A stretch of 13,381 bases of DNA from JBBQSU01 sp038234815 (lineage in GTDB: Bacteria; Planctomycetota; Phycisphaerae; Tepidisphaerales; Tepidisphaeraceae): assembly GCA_038234815.1 (NCBI GenBank), contig JBBQSU010000097.1, positions 1 through 13,381 on the forward strand, read 5' to 3'. Positions 5,424-13,224 of the stretch are shown piece by piece. The position numbers and the translations under genes are program-made. Position 1 is the first letter of the stretch, and each line of letters starts with the position of its first letter. Under the pieces are notes generated by a model. That model had not been told where the DNA came from, did no database searches, and was given only the letters and a program-made list of their open reading frames with translations.

Positions 5424-7991
5424 TCATTTGATCTCGACTTCGTACCACAGCGTCTGATAGGCCGGGCCGATCTCGATCGTCGTCGCGCCGTTGGTCGAAA
5501 CCACCGGAAGCTCTTTCCACCTCGCCCCGCGATCGTTCAGTGCCCAGGCTTTCACAATTCGGTCGCCGGTTGGGAGGGTCACGATCGCAGGGATGCCTTC
5601 GACCAGCGATGGCGCTTTACCCCAGTTACGTCCGACGCTGGTGCGCGTCGCGGTCTTCCACTGCATCCCGGTGTTTTCGAGATTGCCCGTTGCGGTGATG
5701 AGGATGCTGCCCGCGGAGGAAAAACTCTTCCCGCTCATCAGTGTGATCGAAATGGCGGCCCAGTCCTGCATGTTGGGCAGGGTCTTGATGGTGACATCCC
5801 CAAGCCGCACGGGTTTGCCGTCGGTCTTGCCAATGAGGGCCTTGCTCAGCGGAGTGTCCACGATGACGCGCTTTTGTGCGACGTCCCAGGTGAGTTCTCC
5901 GCCTTGGCTGATCAGCGGCTTGTTCGGATCGATCGGCAATGCCGCGGGCTTGGCGGGTGATTCCGTTTCTCGGATCGCCACCCGTTGCACCAACGCCGCC
6001 AGCTTGGGCTGGCCCAAATCCTGCGCCATCCACCACGGCCCGCTTACCATCGACTGCTTGATGGACCCATCGGCCGAAACGTCCGCCACCAGCGGGTTGC
6101 TCCCGATCGCCACGTCGCCTCGTTCAAACAGCGCCGCCACTGCCGGCAGGGTCACCATCTTGTTGGGGTGCTGGTCGATGTCGAAAAATCCGGTCATCTT
6201 CTGCTCGTCCCAGTCGTTGGTTCGATGGGAATAAGCAAACGCGAACAGGCCGTCCCAGTCCTGCATGGCCGCGTAGGCCCCGAGCAGCAGGAAGGCTTCG
6301 GACGAGTAGGTATTCGGTGCCGAAGCGTTAAATTCGGTGCAGATAAACGGCTTTCCCACCACGCGGCGCTGAGCCATGCCGGGAATCACTCCGCCGCCGG
6401 GAACCCCGCTCATTGGCACGTTGTTCACCGACCAATCCACGTTACTCCAGTCGCGTTTTGGGAAACTCGGATGCTGCCAATAGGCATGCACGTCCACGAT
6501 ATCGAGCTTGGATTGAATCGTCGGAGGGCTGAATGCCGTTGCGCTCCCGACGATCGGCGCTTTCACGCCCAGTTCGTTCTTCAAGAACGCCGACATCCCA
6601 ACCCAATACGCTTCTTCGGTCTTCCACAGGAACGTCATCCAGTCCCGCTGGGCATTGGGCGTGCGCTGCATGGATGCGTTTCGTCTGAAAAACGGCACCG
6701 ATCCCCAAACTTCACCGGCGTCAAGCCCGGTCAGGCCCGCCTCGCTCAGCTTGATCTGGCTGAGCCAGACCATTCCCACGGCCGATCCCATTGAACCGAT
6801 CACCAAGCGGCCTTTTGATTCGTCTGCGGCAGAGGGGATGGATAGCGTAAAATCCTTCCATTGTGTCTCCAGCGTCGTCTCGGCCGTGCCGAGTGCGCGC
6901 CAAGGCTCGGTCGATTGACAGATGGCGATGCTGATGGCGCGTTTCTCCGACGCTTTTGCGCGAAAGCTGATCCGGTATGCCTGGCCCTTCTGGAATGTCA
7001 GCCCGACTTGCGACAACTGCACGTGCCAGTTTTCCGTCCCCGGGTGCGTCACGTTGATCTTCATCGCCGAGTGGCCGGTGTCGTTTTGTTCGATCGTCGC
7101 CTCGGCCTTGGCATCGGCGTGCTGCTCCAGAAACCAGCTCGACTGTACATTGCCGAAGTCGCCATTTTTCAACATCTCTTCGCCGGGCGCCTTCGAGCCG
7201 GTCTGCCAGCTCCCGGTCAGTGCCTTTTGATCGGCGTACTTCTCACTCAGCCAGTGGTTCCATCGCGTGGTCAGCTCCGTTCGGTAGGCTTCGGGCATGT
7301 TGTCCAAGGCCCCGTTCCACCACTCGCAGATCAGGCCGTCTTCGTTGTTGATCTCCACGATCGCCACCGCTGGCTCGTGGGAATAGGCGTTCTTCGTGTA
7401 AGCGTTGACGTGCCCGAGCAACTGCCGGGCGTAATCCTTCTGCATGTCGATCATCGGCGGATAGAACAGGTCCAAGCCCTTGAAATATCCGCTGACTCCC
7501 GGTCCTCGTGGCATGTCCGGATATTCCCGGCTGACGTGCAGATTCAGGTCGCTGTAAATGCCCTGCTTTTTCAGCGCCGCGATCAAGTAGTCGAGCCGAT
7601 CCAGTTGTCCGGGGTCGAGCGTTTTCATGTCCGCGGCCCAGATGCCCGCCGGAGCGCGCTGGTTGTCCATGTGGTGGAAGCGAACGCAGTTGATGCCGAA
7701 GCGGGCCAGACGCGCTGCGATGCCGTCGGCATCCGTGTGCGTGGGGAAGTTTGCGCCAAAGGCCAGGTTGACACCCATCAGGCGGAGGCGTTTTTCGCCG
7801 GCGAAAAGGTGTTCCCCACGAACCTGCACGAAGCCGTTTTTCCCTGCCGGCTTCTCAAGCCAGTCGCTGACGTTGGTCACGCCCCCGCTTGCGTCATTCC
7901 AGGGCAGGACGAACGGGAACATCGGCGCGGGCATGGCCCATGACGACAGCACCAGCACGCACGCAACGGACAGCAGCACGAGGTGAGACAT
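5424..7991 (-). CDS. Secreted clan GH-A (GH5-like) glycoside hydrolase with carbohydrate-binding module
   Basis: This 855-residue protein is probably exported and cleaves a beta-linked polysaccharide. A signal peptide covers about residues 1-20 (hydrophobic core LVLLSVACVLVLSSW). A TIM barrel starts near 52, with RLMGVNL (70-76) and GINCVRFHH (99-107). The clan GH-A acid/base is probably E217 in VEINNED (end of strand 4) and the nucleophile E553 in FICTEFN (strand 7); DIVDVHAYW (497-505) fits strand 6. Between the two glutamates, residues about 272-420 form a CBM4/9-like beta-sandwich (MLKNGDFG start, YRISFRAKA, VWLSQIKL end). A beta-rich C-terminal region (about 635-855) follows the barrel. 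AGAGGAAG lies 7 bases before the ATG. The gene begins 30 bp after the sucB stop on the same strand. Substrate cannot be read from sequence; GH family 5 is the best guess among clan A families. Confidence 0.88.
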   Translation of the reverse strand: MSHLVLLSVACVLVLSSWAMPAPMFPFVLPWNDASGGVTNVSDWLEKPAGKNGFVQVRGEHLFAGEKRLRLMGVNLAFGANFPTHTDADGIAARLARFGINCVRFHHMDNQRAPAGIWAADMKTLDPGQLDRLDYLIAALKKQGIYSDLNLHVSREYPDMPRGPGVSGYFKGLDLFYPPMIDMQKDYARQLLGHVNAYTKNAYSHEPAVAIVEINNEDGLICEWWNGALDNMPEAYRTELTTRWNHWLSEKYADQKALTGSWQTGSKAPGEEMLKNGDFGNVQSSWFLEQHADAKAEATIEQNDTGHSAMKINVTHPGTENWHVQLSQVGLTFQKGQAYRISFRAKASEKRAISIAICQSTEPWRALGTAETTLETQWKDFTLSIPSAADESKGRLVIGSMGSAVGMVWLSQIKLSEAGLTGLDAGEVWGSVPFFRRNASMQRTPNAQRDWMTFLWKTEEAYWVGMSAFLKNELGVKAPIVGSATAFSPPTIQSKLDIVDVHAYWQHPSFPKRDWSNVDWSVNNVPMSGVPGGGVIPGMAQRRVVGKPFICTEFNASAPNTYSSEAFLLLGAYAAMQDWDGLFAFAYSHRTNDWDEQKMTGFFDIDQHPNKMVTLPAVAALFERGDVAIGSNPLVADVSADGSIKQSMVSGPWWMAQDLGQPKLAALVQRVAIRETESPAKPAALPIDPNKPLISQGGELTWDVAQKRVIVDTPLSKALIGKTDGKPVRLGDVTIKTLPNMQDWAAISITLMSGKSFSSAGSILITATGNLENTGMQWKTATRTSVGRNWGKAPSLVEGIPAIVTLPTGDRIVKAWALNDRGARWKELPVVSTNGATTIEIGPAYQTLWYEVEIK

Positions 7992-8021
7992 GGATTCGCT
8001 TCCTCTGGGCTTGAGCAGGAC

Positions 8022-9281
8022 TCAGATTTCCAACATCAGTCGGGCCGGGTCTTCCAGCAGTTCCTTGATCCTGACCAGAAACGTCACGCTTTGCCTGCCG
8101 TCAACCAGGCGATGATCGTAGCTGAGCGCAACGTACATCATGGGGCGTATTTCAATCTTGTCGTTGATGACCACGGGCCGCTTCTGGATCGTGTGCATCC
8201 CCAGGATCGCCGCCTGGGGCATGTTGATGATCGGCGTGCTGAGCAGGCTGCCGAAGACTCCACCGTTGGTGATGGTGAAGGTTCCGCCGCTCATTTCCTC
8301 CACGCCCAGCTTGCCGTCGCGCGTGGCCGTCGCCAGTCGCTTGATTTCGCTTTCGATCTGCGCAAAGGACATCTTCTCCACCTCGCGCAGCACCGGCACG
8401 GCCAACCCCCGGTCGGTGCTGACTGCGATGCCCATATTGACGTGCTCGTGATACACCACGTCGTCTCCGTCGATCTGCGCGTTGACCATCGGATAGTCCT
8501 TGATCGCCATTACGACGGCCTTGCAGAAGAAGCTCATAAAACCCAGCCCTACGCCCTTGGTCTTCTCAAACTTCTCCTTGTAACGCGTGCGGATGTCCAT
8601 CACGTTCTGCAGATCGATCTCGTTAAACGTGGTGAGGATTGCTGCGGTGTGCTGGGCCGCGACCAGTCGCTCGGCGATTTTCTTGCGGATCTTGGTCATG
8701 GGGACGCGTTTGATGCCGTCGGCATCGAAGCTGATTGCCGGCGAGGGGTCCGGTGCCGGGCGCGAGGGGACTGCGATGGATTCCGGTTCCGGCGTCTTCT
8801 CCGTCGCCGCCGGTTTGGCCGGCTGATCCAAATGCTTGACGACATCCTCCTTGGTGATGCGCCCGCCGGGGCCGGTGGCGGCGATTTTGTCCGCGTCCAG
8901 CTTTTCTTCCTCAACCATGCGCCGCACGGCGGGGCTAAGCTGCTTGTCCTGCCCGCGGTCGTCAGCCGCAACCACCACCACCTGCTTCTCGGTTGCTTCG
9001 GCCTTCTTCGTCGAAGTTACCGGCTCGGCCGGTGCTGCGCCGGCGGCGCTTTCGTCCACGCGGCCGATGATCTCCCCGATCTGCACGGTGTCGCCTTCGT
9101 CTTTCACGCGCCGAAGCACGCCGGCGGCGGGGGATGGAACGTCTACGTTGGCCTTGTCGGTTTCAAGTTCGCACACGGCCTCGTCACGGGCCACCGTGTC
9201 GCCGTCGTTCTTGTGCCATTTGATCAGCACCGCTTCCGAGACACTGTCACCCAGCGAGGGAATCACCACGTTGACGGGCAT
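8022..9281 (-). CDS. sucB: 2-oxoglutarate dehydrogenase E2, dihydrolipoyl succinyltransferase
   Basis: This is the E2 core of the 2-oxoglutarate dehydrogenase complex: it transfers the succinyl group from E1-bound intermediates through lipoamide to CoA in the TCA cycle. Numbering from the upstream ATG at 9290, a lipoyl domain spans about 5-78, with the lipoylated lysine K46 in ELETDKANVDVPSP. An Ala/Pro-rich linker follows, then the E1/E3-binding domain (118-154, LSPAVRRMVEEE...GRITKEDVVKHL), another linker, and the catalytic domain (about 195-422) with H393 and D397 in SYDHRLVDGRQ. The single lipoyl domain and length are typical of SucB; the preceding sucA settles succinyl over acetyl specificity. 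ATG 9281 is preferred because GGAAGG sits 9 bases upstream; it directly abuts the in-frame ATG at 9290, which would add three residues. Confidence 0.95.
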   Translation of the reverse strand: MPVNVVIPSLGDSVSEAVLIKWHKNDGDTVARDEAVCELETDKANVDVPSPAAGVLRRVKDEGDTVQIGEIIGRVDESAAGAAPAEPVTSTKKAEATEKQVVVVAADDRGQDKQLSPAVRRMVEEEKLDADKIAATGPGGRITKEDVVKHLDQPAKPAATEKTPEPESIAVPSRPAPDPSPAISFDADGIKRVPMTKIRKKIAERLVAAQHTAAILTTFNEIDLQNVMDIRTRYKEKFEKTKGVGLGFMSFFCKAVVMAIKDYPMVNAQIDGDDVVYHEHVNMGIAVSTDRGLAVPVLREVEKMSFAQIESEIKRLATATRDGKLGVEEMSGGTFTITNGGVFGSLLSTPIINMPQAAILGMHTIQKRPVVINDKIEIRPMMYVALSYDHRLVDGRQSVTFLVRIKELLEDPARLMLEI

Positions 9282-9314
9282 GAGTTGCATCCTTCCAAAG
9301 GTCCCAATGGTTTT

Positions 9315-9386
9315 ACCATGAAGTCACCAAGTCACGAAGCGCTCAACACCGTTCACGATTTTGCCGTGCCTCTGCGCCTTCGTGGC
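9315..9386. repeat. Imperfect inverted repeat with CACGAAG motifs in the sucA-sucB gap
   Basis: The 108-bp (117-bp to the preferred start) gap between sucA and sucB contains ACCATGAAGTCACCAAG TCACGAAG (9315-9339) and, inverted, GCCGTGCCTCTGCG CCTTCGTGGC (about 9363-9386); 15 of 24 bases are complementary. Similar short CACGAAG/CTTCGTG strings are scattered between genes in many environmental bacterial genomes, recalled as a general pattern and not checked here. It could be a decayed palindromic repeat and would form a loose hairpin in the sucA-sucB message. Confidence 0.5.
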
Positions 9387-9398
9387 TGAATCCGCAGG

Positions 9399-12251
9399 CT
9401 ACTTCGAAACCGCCGACGCGCTTTTCACCTCGGCCGATGCAACCATCGCCGCGCCGGCGGCCGGAACCGTGGCCTCGGCCTTGGGAGGCTGCGGCTTCTT
9501 GGCCGCAAGGTCCAGCGCGTGTCCGACAAATTCCTGCTCCTCGGCGTTGTGCATCTTGATGCTTCCGGTGGCCGGGCTGGCCGCCTCGTCCCGCCCGAAA
9601 TAGCTCAGCATCTGCCCCGCGGGCAAAAGCTCGCGCACGCGCGGCTCCATGAACGTCCAGCCCCCGCGGTTCTTCGGCTCTTCTTGCACCCAGCCGATGT
9701 CCGTGGCATTGCGATACCTCGACAAGAGGGCGGAGATTTCCTTTCGCGGGAAGGGATAGAACTGCTCGACGCGCACCAGCGCCACGTCCTTGAGTTTCTC
9801 CTTGTCGCGCGCGGCAAGCAGCGTGTAATAGACCTTGCCCGAACAGAAGAGCAATCGTTTGACTCCGGCAGGATCGGGTGCCGAGGGGTCGTCGATGACC
9901 AATTGCACCGAGCCTTCGATGAACTCCTCGATCTGCGACGCCGACGGCTCGTAGCGAAGCAGGAACTTCGGCATCATCAGGATGAGCGGCTTGCGGAATT
10001 TGCGATGAATCTGCCTGCGGAGCAGGTGGAAGTAGTTGGCCGGCGTGCTGGGCATGGCCACCTGGATGTTCTCTTCGGCGCAGAGGCTCAGGAACCGCTC
10101 CAGGTACGCATTGGAATGCTCCGGCCCGGCCCCTTCAAAGCCGTGCGGCAGCAGCATCACCAGCCCGTTCATGTAATGCCACTTGCTTTCGGCCGCCACG
10201 ATGATCTGGTCGATGATCGCCTGCGCGCCGTTCACAAAATCCCCGAACTGCGCCTCCCAGATCACCAGATTTCGCGGATCGGCCGAGCTGTAGCCCCATT
10301 CAAAGCCCAACACCGCCTCCTCCGACAACATGGTGTTCATGATGGTCAGGTTGCCCGCGGGATCGGCCAGTTGCTTTAGCGGTATGAACACGCGCCCGTC
10401 GGTGTAGTCGTGCAAGACCGCGTGCCGGTGGCTGAAGGTCCCTCGCTCGACGTCCTGCCCGGCGAAGCGCACGCGCGTGCCTTCGGCCAATAGCGAGCCT
10501 AGGGCCAGCATCTCCCCGCATCCCCAGTCGATGCCCACGCCTTTGTTCACTGCATCCCTGCGGCCTTGCAACATCTTCACCAGCTTGGGATGAACCGTGA
10601 AGTCCGACGGCGCGGCCGTGCCCACTTCGGCGATCTTCTTCAACTGCTCTTTGCTCACGCCCGTCTTTGCCGACCAGTCGTTGCTCGCCCGGCCGTAGCC
10701 TTTCCACACCCCGCTGAACATCGGCACCTTCATCCGCGGTTTCACTTCCTTGGCCAGTGCCCGCGCGCTGTCGAGCCGACCCACGACGATCTTCTTCATC
10801 TCCGCCACCTCGGCTTCAGGGATCCGCCCGTCGGCGATCAGCCTTTCCTGATAGATTTCCCGCGTGGTCTTGTGGCCCTCGATCTGTCGATACATCACCG
10901 GCTGGGTGAAACTCGGCTCGTCGGTCTCGTTGTGCCCGTGGCGTCGATAGCACCACAGGTCGATCATCACGTCACACTTGAATTGCTGCCGGAAACCGAT
11001 CGCCAGCTTGGCCGCCCACACCACGGCTTCGGGATCGTCGCCGTTGACATGAAAAATCGGCGCTTGAATCGCCTTGGCCATGTCCGTCGGATAAGGCGTG
11101 AACCGCCCCTGCCTCGGGCTGGTCGTAAAGCCAATCTGGTTGTTGACGATCACATGAATCGTTCCGCCCGTGCGGTAGCCCGGCAACTCCGAAAGACCCA
11201 GCGTTTCAAACACGATCCCCTGCCCCGTGAATGCCGCATCCCCGTGCATCACCAGCGGAACCATCCGCGTCCGGTCCTTGTCTCCACTGATTTCCTGCTT
11301 ACATCGAATGATCCCCTGCTGGATCGGGTCGATCAGTTCCAGATGGCTGGGATTGGGCAACAGCGAAACCTTCACCGTCTTGCCACCGGCCACGGGCCGC
11401 GAATTGGCAAAGCCCAGGTGGTATTTCACGTCCCCGTCCCCCGTGAAATTCGCCGGCCGCGCGTTGGTCCCTTCAAATTCGCTCAGCAGCACTTCATACG
11501 GCTTGTTAATGACGTGGGCCAGGACGTTCAATCGCCCCCGATGGGCCATGCCCATAATGACCGCGTCGGCACCATGCACCGCCCCCTCCTCCACGATCGT
11601 ATTGATAAGCGGAATCAGCGCATCGGCCCCCTCCAGCCCGAACCGCTTGGTCCCCACATACGCCCTGTGCAGGTACTGCTCGAATTCCTCGGCCGCGATC
11701 AGTTGAAAAAGCAGGCTCTTTTGCTCGGCCGGCGTGAAGGCCGGCTTGTTCAAGATCGGCTCCATCCTGCTGATGAGCCACTCCCGCTGCGATTTGTCGG
11801 CGATCCCCGTGAACTCCACCCCGATCGTCCCGCAATAGGTCGTGCGCAGGTTCTTGATAAGCTCGCGGACGGTTCCCTCGGCGCAGCCCTGAAATCCCCC
11901 GGCGGGCACCGTGCGATCCAAATCCGCAACCGTCATCCCGAAGTTGTTCAGATCGAGCAGCGGATGGTTGGGCCGGTCGTGGCCAAGGGGATCAAGGTTG
12001 GCCACGAAGTGCCCCAGTTCCCGGTAGGAGTGAACCAGGTCATACACCCCGATGTCCGTGGCGTCGGCCGACCGGCGCCTGCCCACCGCCCGGGCCTTGG
12101 GCGCTTCCTTGTCCCGGGCATGGCCTAAATCGAACCCGGCAAAGAAAACCCGCCACTTCTCCTCCACGGCGCGGGGGTCTTTTCGATACTGCTCGTAGAC
12201 CCGATCGATGTACTCGGCATTGGCTTGATTGACGAAATCGAAATCGTTCAT
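9399..12251 (-). CDS. sucA: 2-oxoglutarate dehydrogenase E1 (thiamine diphosphate-dependent)
   Basis: This 950-residue protein decarboxylates 2-oxoglutarate and passes the succinyl group to the E2 lipoyl arm. The N-terminus, NQANAEYIDRVYEQYRKDP (8-26), matches the conserved E2-binding segment of OdhA/SucA. Core motifs follow in order: MAHRGRLNVL (235-244), GDGDVKYHLG (271-280), LLPNPSHLE (297-305), MHGDAAFTGQG (335-345), NNQIGFTTSP (370-379), the ThDP-site segment DLWCYRRHGHNETDEPSFTQ (431-450), and further on FAGQDVERGTFSHRHAVLHD. A low-complexity Ala/Lys tail of about 35 residues ends it. The start at 12251 fits the family N-terminus and has GGGAG 10 bases upstream. The frame stays open for 202 more codons into the upstream repeat array, which is not considered coding. 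sucB follows after about 110 bp. Confidence 0.96.
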   Translation of the reverse strand: MNDFDFVNQANAEYIDRVYEQYRKDPRAVEEKWRVFFAGFDLGHARDKEAPKARAVGRRRSADATDIGVYDLVHSYRELGHFVANLDPLGHDRPNHPLLDLNNFGMTVADLDRTVPAGGFQGCAEGTVRELIKNLRTTYCGTIGVEFTGIADKSQREWLISRMEPILNKPAFTPAEQKSLLFQLIAAEEFEQYLHRAYVGTKRFGLEGADALIPLINTIVEEGAVHGADAVIMGMAHRGRLNVLAHVINKPYEVLLSEFEGTNARPANFTGDGDVKYHLGFANSRPVAGGKTVKVSLLPNPSHLELIDPIQQGIIRCKQEISGDKDRTRMVPLVMHGDAAFTGQGIVFETLGLSELPGYRTGGTIHVIVNNQIGFTTSPRQGRFTPYPTDMAKAIQAPIFHVNGDDPEAVVWAAKLAIGFRQQFKCDVMIDLWCYRRHGHNETDEPSFTQPVMYRQIEGHKTTREIYQERLIADGRIPEAEVAEMKKIVVGRLDSARALAKEVKPRMKVPMFSGVWKGYGRASNDWSAKTGVSKEQLKKIAEVGTAAPSDFTVHPKLVKMLQGRRDAVNKGVGIDWGCGEMLALGSLLAEGTRVRFAGQDVERGTFSHRHAVLHDYTDGRVFIPLKQLADPAGNLTIMNTMLSEEAVLGFEWGYSSADPRNLVIWEAQFGDFVNGAQAIIDQIIVAAESKWHYMNGLVMLLPHGFEGAGPEHSNAYLERFLSLCAEENIQVAMPSTPANYFHLLRRQIHRKFRKPLILMMPKFLLRYEPSASQIEEFIEGSVQLVIDDPSAPDPAGVKRLLFCSGKVYYTLLAARDKEKLKDVALVRVEQFYPFPRKEISALLSRYRNATDIGWVQEEPKNRGGWTFMEPRVRELLPAGQMLSYFGRDEAASPATGSIKMHNAEEQEFVGHALDLAAKKPQPPKAEATVPAAGAAMVASAEVKSASAVSK

Positions 12252-12376
12252 CGCAGAGTGACTCCCGTGGCTCCGAACTAAAGCGGACGCCGCATATGCG
12301 TTTTCGGCCGATCGTCCGGCCATCTTACCTTCTCCGCCCGACCCACAGGCCAAACCTGCCGCCCGGACGCGTGGGG

Positions 12377-12386
12377 TATAATTGTA
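12377..12386. promoter_or_regulatory. Overlapping -10-like boxes upstream of sucA
   Basis: TATAAT (12377-12382) on the plus strand overlaps TACAAT (12386-12381) on the minus strand. The minus-strand box is 130 bases upstream of the sucA start and is a candidate sucA promoter; the plus-strand box would fire toward the repeat array at 12528. Neither has a clear -35. The intervening leader (12252-12376) has no open reading frame of note and contains the 10-bp palindrome CGCATATGCG at 12291-12300. Confidence 0.35.
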
Positions 12387-12506
12387 GCCGAGGCAAGGGA
12401 TAAAGTGGAAACCCGCCCAAGGCAACCACCCCCCGACGCCGGCAGACCGATAAAATCCCCGCGCGGACAACACCATCGCCGATCCCGCGTTCGCCAAGGC
12501 AACGAC

Positions 12507-12810
12507 AGACCCCTTTGCAGGAAAAACGGACGTGTCCATCGCGGCAACGGACATGTCCATCGACGAAACGGACATGTCCATCGACGAAACGGACATGTCC
12601 ATCGACGAAACGGACATCTCCATCACGGCAACGGACATGTCCATCGACGAAACGGACATCTCCATCGCGGCAACGGACATGTCCATCGACGAAACGGACA
12701 TCTCCATCACGGCAACGGACATGTCCATCGACGAAAAAAACAGGTCCGTCGCGGCGAAAGACCACTCCAAAGTCTTTCCAGACATGTCTGGAGCCGCGAA
12801 GAACAGGACC
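12507..12810. repeat. 21-bp tandem palindrome array (array 2)
   Basis: Ten clear units run from 12528 to about 12737. Each starts with a 10-bp core, GGACATGTCC (a perfect palindrome; GGACGTGTCC in unit 1, GGACATCTCC in units 5, 7 and 9), followed by an 11-bp linker: ATCGACGAAAC, ATCGCGGCAAC or ATCACGGCAAC. Units 5-10 are three copies of a 42-bp higher-order unit, since GGACATCTCC always precedes a CGGCAAC linker and GGACATGTCC a GACGAAA-type linker. Degenerate copies keep the exact register on both sides, notably AGACATGTCT at 12780-12789, itself a perfect palindrome 54 bases past the last clear core (63 bases between core starts, three units). The 21-bp period equals two DNA turns, putting all cores on one helix face. 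Most frames are open, so open frames here do not indicate protein. Function unknown. Confidence 0.93.
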
Positions 12811-13004
12811 GATAAGCCGGCGGCGCGGGCGGCCGGGGCGGTTTTGTGCGCGAGCACGGCCTTCCTCTGCCCGATAACCGCAACTCAGTCCCCGAACGTG
12901 CCCGGCCACGCGCCGGCCAGACTAGTCTCCGGCCCTGCCCGCCATGCCACGAGGGTGGCCAAACCCCTCAACCCCTGCTAACTTCCGCACACCGCCCCGG
13001 GCAG
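12811..13004. other. Intergenic stretch without recognised gene
   Basis: GC-rich DNA between array 2 and the methyltransferase fragment. No gene is supported. Small structures present are GTGC GCGA GCAC (tetraloop hairpin), the perfect 10-bp palindrome AGACTAGTCT (12919-12928), and GCCAC GAGG GTGGC (12946-12959). The palindrome is out of register with the 21-bp array. Confidence 0.5.
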
Positions 13005-13081
13005 GCCCGCGGGTGTGGGGAACCCATTCATGGCCAATAAGAATTACACCGACAACTCCAAAGACGAACTGATCCGGCTGC
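13005..13081. repeat. Direct repeat, copy 1 of 2 (copy 2 at 13305-13381)
   Basis: The 77 bases from GCCCGCGGGTGTGGGG onward recur at an offset of exactly 300 bp (13305-13381) with one difference (A at 13054, T at 13354, giving Asn or Tyr). The repeat covers the ribosome binding region GGGGAA, the ATG and the first 17 codons of the methyltransferase gene. The second copy reaches the window edge, so its full extent is unknown. Confidence 0.97.
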
Positions 13082-13224
13082 TCGAAGCCCGCGACCGTCG
13101 CGATTCCACCCGGTTCGGCCTGGTCTGGGAGGCCAACGAGATCGAAAGAGACGCCGCCCTGAACAGCGATTTCGTCGCGCTGGATTTCGTGCAAGAGTGG
13201 TCCAGCCCAACGGGCCAAACTTGA
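13030..13224 (+). pseudogene. Truncated 5' copy of a Type III Mod-like DNA methyltransferase gene
   Basis: This 64-codon reading frame starts MANKNYTDNSKDELIRLLEA and continues RDRRDSTRFGLVWEANEIER (residues 21-40) and NSDFVALDF. That N-terminus is recognised from Type III restriction-modification methyltransferases (Mod, adenine-specific), which are usually over 500 residues. Here the frame loses family character after about residue 52 (FVQEWSSPTGQT) and stops at 13222-13224, where the triple-hairpin element begins. No methyltransferase motif (FxGxG or DPPY) is reached. The near-identical restart 300 bp downstream shows it is a partial duplicate. It might still be translated as a short peptide, since its start signals are intact. 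Confidence 0.75.

Noticed and set aside
7983..9389. 468-codon plus-strand open frame opposite sucB
   Set aside because: It is the antisense shadow of the clearly conserved sucB, His- and Arg-rich as expected from reverse reading of GC-rich coding DNA. The same applies to frames at 6861-7943 and 10566-12128.
12549..12558. Resemblance of GGACATGTCC to a p53 half-site
   Set aside because: The window is bacterial; the match follows from the palindrome alone and has no biological meaning here.
12405..12981. Heptad-repeat proteins on either strand across array 2
   Set aside because: At least three plus-strand and two minus-strand frames are open through the array, as expected of any stop-free 21-bp repeat; none has a good start signal and a non-repeat domain.
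13015..13029. GTG 13015 as start of the truncated methyltransferase copy
   Set aside because: The ATG at 13030 matches the family N-terminus (MANKNYTD) and has GGGGAA at suitable spacing; the GTG start would bury that site.
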